From Lachnospiraceae bacterium (GTDB lineage: Bacteria > Bacillota > Clostridia > Lachnospirales > Lachnospiraceae), in NCBI GenBank assembly GCA_022769665.1, contig JALEIR010000013.1, positions 1 through 54,580 on the forward strand: a stretch of DNA of 54,580 nt, written 5' to 3'. Shown one piece after another: positions 22,180 through 30,138 of this stretch. The notes under the pieces were generated by a model. The model searched no databases. It was not told the DNA's origin and saw nothing but the letters and a program-made list of their open reading frames with translations. The translations under genes were made by a program, and so were the position numbers. Each line of letters begins with the position of its first letter. The stretch's first letter is position 1.

Positions 22180-24843
22180 TCAGACAAAATCTTTTTCAGT
22201 CAGAATAATCATATCTTCATCGTCATATCTCTTTGCAAAAAGAATATCAAAGAAGTGACCAAGACTTTTTCTGTTTGCATGGCGGATAGCTGCATCTATA
22301 ATTTCCTTTACTTCTGCAACAGTTACCACGTGGTCAATGGTTTGCAATTCTTCTATTCTTGTATGAAGGGCAAGCACTCCCATTTCGTCGATGGAATATT
22401 CCATATTCCGGGCATATTGCCTTGCAAAGGAAACAAGGGCATCATTGCTCATCGCTTCCACGTCCATACGTGCCGTAAAGTTCCCTGCAAGTTCCGGATG
22501 TGCTGCAAGGAACTTGCCCATGGATCTCTTGGTATCTTCCATAACCACGATAATTCCCAGGCTTTCCTTCTGAAGTGCCTTATGAAGCGCCTCTGCCGTC
22601 TCCGGTTGCATATCGGCTGCCTTCTGAATAATCAGAGCGCCGTTCTTTAATCGCTCCAGGGTTTCACTCACATCCTTGGAATTCATTCCCTTGCCGGATA
22701 TCTTTGCCACCTTGCCGGAGAAATTACTGTCGGTCATCTGAACCTCGCGAATCATATTTTTCGCAAGAGCCAAAGTATCCATTCCCTCTTCACCGGTGAT
22801 AACGATATTTCCGGTGTAGGCAGCCATGCTGATATTATCAATTGCATTTACCAGCTTTTCACGGCCCGAACGGCTTTGAATAAATGGTGCGTAAAGTTCC
22901 CTTTCCTCCTTGGTCATAGCGCGAACCTTCACCTTTTCGCGCTCCGCGGGAGCATAAGAAGGCTGCTCTTCTTCCGCTTCCTCTATTTCTTCCGCTTCCT
23001 CTATTTCTTCAATTTCTTCTACTTCTCCGTAATCGTCCTCACTGTCTCCTTCAACCTCAGCATTTTCACCGACCTCTTCGGTTACTGCCTCCTCGGGTTC
23101 TTCCTCCGGCTCCTCCGTTAACTCTGCTTCCTCCGGCATGGCAGCTTCTTCGGCTTCCGCTTCCGCAGCTTCCTCTACGGGCTCCTCCGTTAACTCTGCT
23201 TCCTCTGTCTCTTCCGATTCTCCGGTTTCTTCGACTATATCTTCCGTATCTTCCGGAATATCGACTGTTTTCTCCCGCTCCAGCTGCTCCAGAAGACCGT
23301 CTCGCACGGATGCCTCAAACTCGGTAAACATAGTACCCGTCTGCTGAAGGACATGCTGACGCACTTCCTCTTTCCGTTTTTCCTCGTTCTCCTTCTTCAT
23401 CCGCTCCCATTCAGCAAGAATATCTTCAATACTCATCTGTCCGGTAATCTGTTTCTCAATCGTCTCGCTCTCGGGAACTACCAGGCTGATCTGTCCGTCA
23501 GACTCCTGGGACAATACGCCCGCAAGCTCCTTGGGCGGCTGTGCCGTCAGTGCCTGCTCTTCGACACTTTCCACACTCTCCATCCGAAGCTGATGCATGA
23601 CTTTCTCTGCTGTATCATCCGTGGTTGTATCCACTGATTCCTGTGTGGTATCCTTCTCTTTGAAGGCTTGAGTCTCTTCAATCTGTTCTGCCGCTTCCGA
23701 AGCAGACTCTGTACTTTCATTTTCAGGCTCCACCGGCAAAATTTCTTCCATGCCTTCCGGTGCAACAATGTTTTCCTGCTGCAGGCTGCTCAAATCCCCT
23801 GTCTCCCCGAAAAAGACCTCGCTGCCTTCCATCACCTCTGTCTCGGGTCCAAGATCGCTTTCATCCACCTCGTCTATCTCAGGCAGGTCAAGACTCTCCG
23901 TATCGGAGTCCATCAATGGCGCCAGAATGGAACGGGTGATTGCCTCAGACTGTTTTGACCGTTCTCCGTCGAGAACTTCCTTCAATCCCGCAGCCAGCTC
24001 CGCCTGCAGATTGATTGTATTATACTGGCCAACATCTATTGTCTTAACCTGAATGTCCATTTCTTCCGGCTGTTCGCCGGTCTCCTGCGCTGTGAAAGGC
24101 TCCTCGGGTTTCTCCAAAACTTCCTCTGTAGCTTTCTGTGTACCCTGCTCTTCCGCGGAGGCTTCCCAGCCGGTCTGCACCTCGGAGGACGCTTCCGCAG
24201 CCGGTGCCTCCTCCTGCTGTACTCCCCAGCCATCAAACCGATGATCATATTTCTCCTGTTGAGCAGGTGTCAGCGGCTGATGCAGCATTTTTAACTCCAT
24301 TGCCTTAATGACATACTTGCCCTCCCCGAACCATAAAATCAGTTCGTCACATTCCTCGACACAGCGTGTGGCAAGCCCCACCCTGTGATAAAGATAAGCC
24401 AGCTCATAAGCCCACTTTTCTCTGTAATCTCTCTTCTTCAGCTCCTCCAGAACACCAATGCGTTCCTCAAGGCTGACATCCTGTGCTTCATAAAGTTTAT
24501 ACTGAAGGATATAGCGGCCCGGATCCTTGGGTGCCACTTGTACAAATTCTTTATAATAATTTACTGCCTGTACAAATTCTTCAGTCTTTATGCACAACTC
24601 ACAGAGAGAATAGCAGATTGTCTTTCCGCCCGGTCTTCTCTCATAAGCCAGCAACAGCATATTTTTGGCATCCTCATAGCGTCTGTTAATCTTATACAAA
24701 TCACTGATGGTACAAAGCATCATGACGCTTTTCACCCTGCGCCAGTCGATTGTATCTGCGATTTCCGCAGCCTGGGGATACTCTCCCCGCGCTATCAATT
24801 CTTTAATTTCATCCGCTCTTACTTTATATTCATACTTATCCAA
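22180..24843 (-). CDS. TPR - acidic linker - degenerate AAA+ domain protein
   Basis: An 887-residue protein with three parts. Residues 1-200 form TPR-like helical repeats (EYPQAAEIADTIDW, ALVNYYKEF-type helices). Residues about 200-645 are a Glu/Pro-rich, low-complexity linker with short repeats. Residues about 650-887 look like a CbxX/SpoVK-type AAA+ domain, but the Walker A position reads ITGEEGMDTLALAK without the Lys and the Walker B position reads ALIIQKAADM without Asp-Glu. The TTG start has GGGAG 9 bases upstream and a promoter at 24897-24926. It is followed by glgB after 15 bases. Probably a scaffold or regulator that cannot hydrolyse ATP; function unknown. Confidence 0.7.
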   Translation of the reverse strand: MDKYEYKVRADEIKELIARGEYPQAAEIADTIDWRRVKSVMMLCTISDLYKINRRYEDAKNMLLLAYERRPGGKTICYSLCELCIKTEEFVQAVNYYKEFVQVAPKDPGRYILQYKLYEAQDVSLEERIGVLEELKKRDYREKWAYELAYLYHRVGLATRCVEECDELILWFGEGKYVIKAMELKMLHQPLTPAQQEKYDHRFDGWGVQQEEAPAAEASSEVQTGWEASAEEQGTQKATEEVLEKPEEPFTAQETGEQPEEMDIQVKTIDVGQYNTINLQAELAAGLKEVLDGERSKQSEAITRSILAPLMDSDTESLDLPEIDEVDESDLGPETEVMEGSEVFFGETGDLSSLQQENIVAPEGMEEILPVEPENESTESASEAAEQIEETQAFKEKDTTQESVDTTTDDTAEKVMHQLRMESVESVEEQALTAQPPKELAGVLSQESDGQISLVVPESETIEKQITGQMSIEDILAEWERMKKENEEKRKEEVRQHVLQQTGTMFTEFEASVRDGLLEQLEREKTVDIPEDTEDIVEETGESEETEEAELTEEPVEEAAEAEAEEAAMPEEAELTEEPEEEPEEAVTEEVGENAEVEGDSEDDYGEVEEIEEIEEAEEIEEAEEEQPSYAPAEREKVKVRAMTKEERELYAPFIQSRSGREKLVNAIDNISMAAYTGNIVITGEEGMDTLALAKNMIREVQMTDSNFSGKVAKISGKGMNSKDVSETLERLKNGALIIQKAADMQPETAEALHKALQKESLGIIVVMEDTKRSMGKFLAAHPELAGNFTARMDVEAMSNDALVSFARQYARNMEYSIDEMGVLALHTRIEELQTIDHVVTVAEVKEIIDAAIRHANRKSLGHFFDILFAKRYDDEDMIILTEKDFV
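22972..23007. repeat. 18-bp tandem repeat, two copies, in the acidic linker
   Basis: Two exact copies of TTCCGCTTCCTCTATTTC (22972-22989 and 22990-23007). On the minus strand they encode the acidic Glu-Ile-Glu-Glu-Ala-Glu repeats of the linker. Such units expand and shrink by slippage. Confidence 0.8.
23108..23205. repeat. 26-bp direct repeat, 72 bp apart, in the acidic linker
   Basis: The 26-base sequence beginning GGCTCCTCCGTTAACTCTGC occurs exactly at 23108-23133 and 23180-23205. It encodes the repeated AELTEEP peptide, evidence that the linker grew by internal duplication. Confidence 0.8.
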
Positions 24844-24896
24844 GGTAATTCACTCCCTATCTAACACGTAAGTATAGTTACCCACTATTAATGATA

Positions 24897-24926
24897 AGTT
24901 TACCATAGATACCTTGTTTCTGTCAA
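24897..24926 (-). promoter_or_regulatory. Sigma-A promoter of the TPR/AAA-like gene and glgB
   Basis: Minus-strand -35 TTGACA (24921-24926), an 18-base spacer and -10 TAAACT (24897-24902) with an extended TG motif. It lies just downstream of the rsmA terminator. Confidence 0.78.
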
Positions 24927-24937
24927 AAAGAAAAGGC

Positions 24938-24973
24938 AAAAAAATACAAGATATAGTAGCTATACCTTGTATT
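24938..24973 (-). terminator. Rho-independent terminator after rsmA
   Basis: On the minus strand a 14-bp stem (AATACAAGGTATAG with CTATATCTTGTATT, one G-U pair) and a three-base loop are followed by seven T. The stem is AT-rich but long and has T or A runs on both sides. It begins about 20 bases after the rsmA stop. Confidence 0.87.
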
Positions 24974-24993
24974 TTTTAACAATATATCGAAAA

Positions 24994-25848
24994 TTACAAA
25001 AGATTCGACAACCTTGCAAACTGCTCCAACGTCAGTGCTTCTCCGCGAATAGTGGGTGAAAGCTGCATCTCTTCCAGTACTGCTGCCACGCGTTCTTTTG
25101 AGACGCCAAGCTCCGACGCATTTCCCAGTCCGTTCACCAAAGTCTTTCGACGTTGATTGAAAGACGCCCGAATCAGGGCAAACATCCTCTTTTCGTCATT
25201 AACCTGTACCGGCGGTTTTTCGTATCTTGTGAGCCGGATGACCGCACTGCCTACATTTGGTCTTGGGATAAAACAATTTGGAGGTACATTTGCCACAATT
25301 TCCGGTTTTGCATAATACTGCACTGCCAGTGACAGCGCGCCGTAATCTTTGGTTCCCGGTCCTACCTGCATACGGTCCGCCACCTCTTTCTGTACCATAA
25401 TGGTTATGCTCTTAAGGGGCACATGATTTTCGAACAGTCCCATAATAATCGGTGTGGTTATGTAATAGGGCAGATTGGCCACTACTTTCACAGGTTTTCC
25501 GCCATTCTTCTCCTCCACAATTTTGTTGACATCCACCTTCAGGATATCGTCATTAATAACAGTAACATTGCTGTACTCCGACAGAGTATCCTCCAAAATA
25601 GGAATCAGATTTTTGTCAATTTCCACTGCCACCACCTCACCGGCACTTTCTGCCAGATACTGTGTCATGGTTCCGATTCCAGGCCCGATTTCCAGCACAC
25701 AATCTTCCTTTGTAATCTCCGCTGCAGCAATAATTCTGTCAAGCACGGAGGTATCTATCAGGAAATTCTGACCAAACTTCTTTTGAAAATTGAAATTGTA
25801 TTTTTGCAGTATTTCTATGGTATTCTGCGGTATTCCCAGTGTTGCCAT
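24994..25848 (-). CDS. rsmA: 16S rRNA dimethyladenosine transferase RsmA (KsgA)
   Basis: A 284-residue SAM-dependent enzyme that dimethylates two adjacent adenines near the 3' end of 16S rRNA. It has KFGQNFLID, the SAM motif VLEIGPGIGTMTQ, the catalytic NLPYYITTPI motif and the C-terminal RRKTLVNGL segment. The ATG at 25848 is chosen for AAAGGA about 7 bases upstream and family-typical N-terminus; in-frame codons further upstream lack an SD. It lies downstream of the HAD gene and ends at a strong terminator. Confidence 0.95.
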   Translation of the reverse strand: MATLGIPQNTIEILQKYNFNFQKKFGQNFLIDTSVLDRIIAAAEITKEDCVLEIGPGIGTMTQYLAESAGEVVAVEIDKNLIPILEDTLSEYSNVTVINDDILKVDVNKIVEEKNGGKPVKVVANLPYYITTPIIMGLFENHVPLKSITIMVQKEVADRMQVGPGTKDYGALSLAVQYYAKPEIVANVPPNCFIPRPNVGSAVIRLTRYEKPPVQVNDEKRMFALIRASFNQRRKTLVNGLGNASELGVSKERVAAVLEEMQLSPTIRGEALTLEQFARLSNLL

Positions 25849-25924
25849 ACGCTGTTCCTTTCCTTTGCCTGTGATTATCGTCAACCGGTCAGTCATCAAC
25901 CCGCACCGGCATTTTCTCCTTTAC

Positions 25925-26581
25925 TCAGTCCTGTTGCGACGTCTGCAAAAAACAGAGTACTTCATATAAATCATTGAAAATTTTTGTGCTCAATTTCCGC
26001 ATTTCTTCATCCGGTGCAATCATATCAGGCACCATGAGCGGACTCATACCTGCACGGTATGCCGAACGGATACCGTTCGGGGAATCCTCGATGGCATAAG
26101 CCTGTCCCGGTTTTGCACCGAGCTCTTTACATGCCAACAGATAAATATCGGGCCGGGGCTTGGAATGTTCCACCATATCTCCTGTCACTATGGCAGTAAA
26201 ATACTCCTTGATGCCCGCTTCTTCCAAATGCTTCTCCACAGAGGAACGCCTGGTGGAGGAAGCCAGTCCAATCAGCCAGCCTTCTGCTTTCAGCCAGGTC
26301 AACAGCTCTCTGACTCCCGGTTTTACAGGAAGTCCGTTTTTCTCAATATAGTCCCAGAACCACAGGGAAGCCTGCTCCCGAAAGCCCTCGTAATCGAAAT
26401 TTTCCCCGTAAGCATCCATTACAATTCTCCTGCTGTCATTGGCATTTAACCCGATGCACTTTGGAAAAATGAGTTCCATATCGGGAAGCCCGTTTTCCTC
26501 AGCCACCGCCAGCCAGCTGTCTCGGCAAAGACGCTCTGTATCAAACAAAACACCGTCCATATCAAACACTACTGTATTCAA
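25925..26581 (-). CDS. HAD superfamily phosphatase, beta-phosphoglucomutase-like
   Basis: A 218-residue HAD hydrolase with the small helical cap of subfamily IA. Motif I is VVFDMDGVLFDTERL, motif II LASSTRRS, motif III KPRPDIY with the Lys, and motif IV AIEDSPNGI. A TTG at 26581 is preferred as start because AGGAGG lies 9 bases upstream and the protein then begins one strand before motif I, as usual; an ATG at 26626 would add 15 residues. The substrate is a small phosphorylated metabolite, not identifiable from sequence. It precedes rsmA by 76 bases. Confidence 0.87.
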   Translation of the reverse strand: MNTVVFDMDGVLFDTERLCRDSWLAVAEENGLPDMELIFPKCIGLNANDSRRIVMDAYGENFDYEGFREQASLWFWDYIEKNGLPVKPGVRELLTWLKAEGWLIGLASSTRRSSVEKHLEEAGIKEYFTAIVTGDMVEHSKPRPDIYLLACKELGAKPGQAYAIEDSPNGIRSAYRAGMSPLMVPDMIAPDEEMRKLSTKIFNDLYEVLCFLQTSQQD

Positions 26582-26644
26582 AAATATTATCCTCCTGCTT
26601 CCAGTGCCCGGTTTAACACGCGTCATTCATAAAAGCACTTATTT

Positions 26645-27769
26645 TTAAGAATACACGAAATTCTCCAAAAAGTGAATACAATTATATAAAACAAGGACAT
26701 CCGCATCATCTGCATACTGTTGAAGCAGCTCATACAGCCTGCCGTTGTAATAACGCAAATCAAGCATATAAACAGTATCATAGTGGGGCAGTACTAAAGG
26801 GACAAAACAGTTTGCATAGGAATCTTTTATCACAAACAAAGTTTTACCTGTCTGATTGCCGGTGTTGATTTCCACCAATGCATGATTGTCGTCCAAAAAG
26901 AAGCCGTATTGATTTTTTGTATCAAGGTAATCTTCTTCATATAAAGAATTTGTTGTTTTCTGCATATCATAAGTAACCGTAACCGGCATGATATCTGTCT
27001 CACCGAAATAATATATGGAATCCTTCTTCCATGCAATATTCACCTTGGAATGCAGTGTGCCCAGGAAATCCGATGATGCAGGAACCATTGTATCTGTATT
27101 GTAGGGATAAGGTTTCTCCCCGGCAAAGTCCGCCCAGGCACGATAACCGTAATAGGCTCCGAGACTGGTCCAATGATGATCCGTGCGATAATAAATTTCT
27201 TCTTCGCTGTGTTCCTTCAGCATGGAAAAAGCATCTACATAATGTTCGCTTCCCACAAGGTCTCTCACTTCCTCCAAAAAAACCTCCTGTGAAAAGCAAG
27301 GAGCATTTGCAGGCATTTTATCCGTCAGAATATTGTCTGCAGTGGGCACCAGCATCACATCCGCTTCCCAGTCATCCACCAGTTTTTTCAATAATTGCAA
27401 TCTCTTATCAATCGTTTCCCGGGTATAATCCTCCGGAGAATGCTGTTCAAGCAGGTATCCGTCCTTTCCCAGATAGACACCTCCCATCTCCTGTTTCTGC
27501 AGAATCAAATCCACATACGTCTTTATGGAAATCCACTTGTCTCTGCTGACAAACTGATCTGTGACATAGTTTTCATAATCCCGAGCAAAGCTTCCCCGAA
27601 TTAAGTTTTCGGCAGAAAGCTCCGGCTTGGAGGCAAGCAGCCTGTTTTCCGTTTCCGAATAAAGCCTGTCCTCTCCCGCAATATCTGCAATTGTAAATAC
27701 CAGAATAACAGCAAAAAGCAACAGTACCGTAACAGCCGCATTGACTTTTTCTTTTCCGAAAAATCCCAC
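26645..27769 (-). CDS. DHHW family protein (AlgX/AlgJ-like surface acylation partner)
   Basis: A 374-residue protein with one N-terminal hydrophobic anchor and an extracytoplasmic SGNH-like domain. The family motif RTDHHWTSLGAYYGYRA is plain near residue 195. The later segment LFVIKDSYANCFVPLV fits the Ser/Asn region of SGNH-like acyltransferases. The GTG start has AAGGAG 9 bases upstream. It follows the MBOAT gene by 24 bases. By analogy with alginate O-acetylation, MBOAT passes an acyl group across the membrane and the DHHW protein places it on a surface polymer. Which polymer is unknown. Confidence 0.85.
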   Translation of the reverse strand: MGFFGKEKVNAAVTVLLLFAVILVFTIADIAGEDRLYSETENRLLASKPELSAENLIRGSFARDYENYVTDQFVSRDKWISIKTYVDLILQKQEMGGVYLGKDGYLLEQHSPEDYTRETIDKRLQLLKKLVDDWEADVMLVPTADNILTDKMPANAPCFSQEVFLEEVRDLVGSEHYVDAFSMLKEHSEEEIYYRTDHHWTSLGAYYGYRAWADFAGEKPYPYNTDTMVPASSDFLGTLHSKVNIAWKKDSIYYFGETDIMPVTVTYDMQKTTNSLYEEDYLDTKNQYGFFLDDNHALVEINTGNQTGKTLFVIKDSYANCFVPLVLPHYDTVYMLDLRYYNGRLYELLQQYADDADVLVLYNCIHFLENFVYS

Positions 27770-27793
27770 GCTTTATCTCTCCTTGTCTTAACC

Positions 27794-29215
27794 CTAAAAT
27801 CTGAAATACAAAAAAGGATTATAGGATGCATCCACAATACCCGCTACAGCCAGAACCAGCAAAACAACGGGTATTACCTTCTCACCCAGGCGATACAGGG
27901 CAATTCCGAAGCCTGACGGCGAATGTTCCAGTCTTCTGACTGCGTTAGCCAAAAGGGGAGTAGAACCCACTGCTGCCAGAAGAAATAAGACCAAATATTG
28001 CCTGCCCAGATAAAGTCCCCGGCTGTCCAGCATCCCGCCTGCTCCTGTCATAGCTTTCAGATAGCTCCAAATTTGCCCCGGTGTTTCCAACGCAAACAAC
28101 ACCCATCCCACCAGAACCACAAAGCTGCTATAAAGAATCCCTGCCCATTTGGGCAAACCGGAAAGTACTTTCCCCAAGAACAACTTCTCCAGAGATAAAA
28201 ATACCGCGAACCAAAGCCCCCAAAGCAGAAAGTTCCAGCCCGCTCCGTGCCAGATACCGGTCAGCATCCACACAATAAAAATGTTGATAAGCTGTCTTGG
28301 CAGCCCTTTTCGATTACCTCCCAGCGGAATATACACATATTCCCTGAACCAGCTTCCAAGGGAGATATGCCATCTTCTCCAGAATTCCGTGACGGAAGCC
28401 GAAATGTATGGATAGTTAAAATTTTCCGGAAAGCAAAACCCAAGCATCATTCCCAATCCAATCGCCATATCGGAATAGCCGGAAAAATCAAAATAAATCT
28501 GAAAGGCAAATGCAAATACACCAATCCATGCAGTCAAGGCACTGATTTCTCCAAAATTCATTGCAGAAATTTCAGCCCACAATTCTCCCACATTATTGGC
28601 AATCAGTACCTTCTTTGCGAGACCCACGCAGAAACGCTTCATTCCGTTGCTGATTGTACAGATATCTATGGGGCGGCTTTCCAAACGTTCTTCCACATCC
28701 CTGTATTTGACGATAGGTCCGGCAATCAACTGCGGAAACATAGTTACAAAGACGCCAAAGTCAAGAAGGCTCTTTTGGACCCTTGCCTCTCCGCGATATA
28801 CATCAATGGTGTAGGACATGGTCTGAAAAGTATAAAAAGAGATTCCGATAGGCAGCGGCAGATTCAACAGAGGGACAGAGGTTCCAAACAGACCGTTCAC
28901 CGTCTGTATCAGGAAGTCAGCATATTTAAAAAAGCACAAAACAGACAGGTTTGTCAGAACCGATAAAGCCAAAAAGATTTTTGCCTTTCCTGTATCGCGA
29001 TACTTTTCAATCATCCTGCCGTAAAAATAATCCGTCACGGTAGAAAAAAGCATCAACAGTACATAGACCGGTTCTCCCCACGCATAAAAAAACAGGCTCC
29101 CCAATAAGAGGATGAAATTCTTCATCCTCCCGGGAGCCACATAATAGCAAATCAGAAATACCGGCAAAAACCGAAACAAAAACAAAACACTGCTAAATAC
29201 CATTTTTATACCCAT
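27794..29215 (-). CDS. MBOAT family O-acyltransferase (AlgI/DltB-like)
   Basis: A 473-residue polytopic membrane protein of the AlgI branch. Conserved features are PLPIGISFYTFQTMSYTIDVY, FPQLIAGPIV, WRRWHISLGSWFREYVYIPLG and the catalytic histidine in WMLTGIWHGAGWNF. It moves acyl groups from a cytoplasmic donor to an outer acceptor. The reading starts at ATG 29215; GGAGGG is 14 bases upstream, rather far, and ATG at 29203 is an alternative. It sits between the DUF4358 lipoprotein gene and the DHHW gene as one operon. Confidence 0.92.
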   Translation of the reverse strand: MGIKMVFSSVLFLFRFLPVFLICYYVAPGRMKNFILLLGSLFFYAWGEPVYVLLMLFSTVTDYFYGRMIEKYRDTGKAKIFLALSVLTNLSVLCFFKYADFLIQTVNGLFGTSVPLLNLPLPIGISFYTFQTMSYTIDVYRGEARVQKSLLDFGVFVTMFPQLIAGPIVKYRDVEERLESRPIDICTISNGMKRFCVGLAKKVLIANNVGELWAEISAMNFGEISALTAWIGVFAFAFQIYFDFSGYSDMAIGLGMMLGFCFPENFNYPYISASVTEFWRRWHISLGSWFREYVYIPLGGNRKGLPRQLINIFIVWMLTGIWHGAGWNFLLWGLWFAVFLSLEKLFLGKVLSGLPKWAGILYSSFVVLVGWVLFALETPGQIWSYLKAMTGAGGMLDSRGLYLGRQYLVLFLLAAVGSTPLLANAVRRLEHSPSGFGIALYRLGEKVIPVVLLVLAVAGIVDASYNPFLYFRF

Positions 29216-29240
29216 GCAGACCGCATGAGCCCTCCATGTT

Positions 29241-29936
29241 TTATTGCGCTATGGCTGCACCCACATGCTGACCGATAATCTCAATAACAAGCTCATTGGC
29301 TTCCTGGCAATGTGCTATCACGGCTTCATCCCCGGATTCAGAAGCAGTCATCGTGTCTGCGCCCAGCTGTACAAAGCAAATATAGTTTCCGATTCTCTCG
29401 ACTCTGGAAGCCTGAACTTTTCCCACATTCATGGGATACTGCATGGTATCATTCACATTCATATCGCGATAAGCATTCAACGCTTCCTCAACAGCTTCTT
29501 CCTGCCCTTCTTTCGCCTTAATCACAATCAGGGTATCCACATTGACACTAATCATAGGCATCTCTGCAAAATAGTCATCATACATATCGGGTGTCACACC
29601 TAACATTGTTTCCAGCATGTCCGGCATAACCTGCATACTGGGCCAATAATTCTCTCCCAGTACATCTGTAACCGCAGTTCTTAATGCCGTCATTTCCTCT
29701 GTCCAACCGTTTGTGTAGTCATGCCCGTTAACTACCGTACCGGTCTGCTGCTCCCCGCCCGCTTCTGCGGATTGAGATTCCTGCAAACTTTCCGAGGATT
29801 GCGTGCTTTCACTGCTCTGCTGAACGTTGCTGTTCTGCTCACTGCTTTGATTCTCTGCATTGTTATTCCTGCCTCTGCAGCCCGTCATGCTAAGCACCAA
29901 CAATCCTACACTCATCATTACCAGTAATTTTTTCAT
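29241..29936 (-). CDS. DUF4358-type lipoprotein
   Basis: A 231-residue lipoprotein. The signal peptide ends in the lipobox LSMTGC near residue 20, followed by a 45-residue linker rich in Ser, Gln and Asn, and then a folded domain that resembles DUF4358 (the LNAYRDMNVNDTMQYP and VQASRVERIGNYICFVQLG segments). ATG at 29936 has GGAGG 6 bases upstream. It is the first gene of the acylation trio, the usual partner in Lachnospiraceae. It is probably anchored outside the membrane near the DHHW protein; function unknown. Confidence 0.83.
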   Translation of the reverse strand: MKKLLVMMSVGLLVLSMTGCRGRNNNAENQSSEQNSNVQQSSESTQSSESLQESQSAEAGGEQQTGTVVNGHDYTNGWTEEMTALRTAVTDVLGENYWPSMQVMPDMLETMLGVTPDMYDDYFAEMPMISVNVDTLIVIKAKEGQEEAVEEALNAYRDMNVNDTMQYPMNVGKVQASRVERIGNYICFVQLGADTMTASESGDEAVIAHCQEANELVIEIIGQHVGAAIAQ

Positions 29937-30138
29937 AAATAACCTCCATCTGCATTTCCATGCGTTTTCATAATCCGCATTCAGTATTCCCATTTTTTTG
30001 CGGTCTAATATATATAGTCCCCTCTTTTACAAAATACTGCAAAGACTTTCTAAATTTTCAAATTTATGATAGAATAGGCGCATATGAAAACCATGCGACG
30101 CTTCAAAGCGGCATTTGAGTTAGAAAAAGGAAAGCATA
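29937..30138. other. Divergent intergenic region between the acylation trio and the ABC-F gene
   Basis: The 202 bases hold an extended -10 promoter for the plus-strand ABC-F gene (TGATAGAAT at 30067-30075, weak -35 TTTCTA). A less clear minus-strand promoter may lie around 30005-30035 (TTGTAA, 16 bases, TATTAG). No tRNA or terminator is seen. Confidence 0.5.
30067..30075 (+). promoter_or_regulatory. Extended -10 promoter of the ABC-F / alarmone synthetase genes
   Basis: TG-A-TAGAAT with a poor -35 (TTTCTA at 30047-30052, 17 bases upstream). A start near 30082 gives a leader of about 57 nt that contains a hairpin (30093-30114). Confidence 0.5.

Noticed and set aside
28247..28966. 239-codon open frame on the plus strand
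   Set aside because: Antisense to the MBOAT gene with conserved catalytic motifs on the minus strand.
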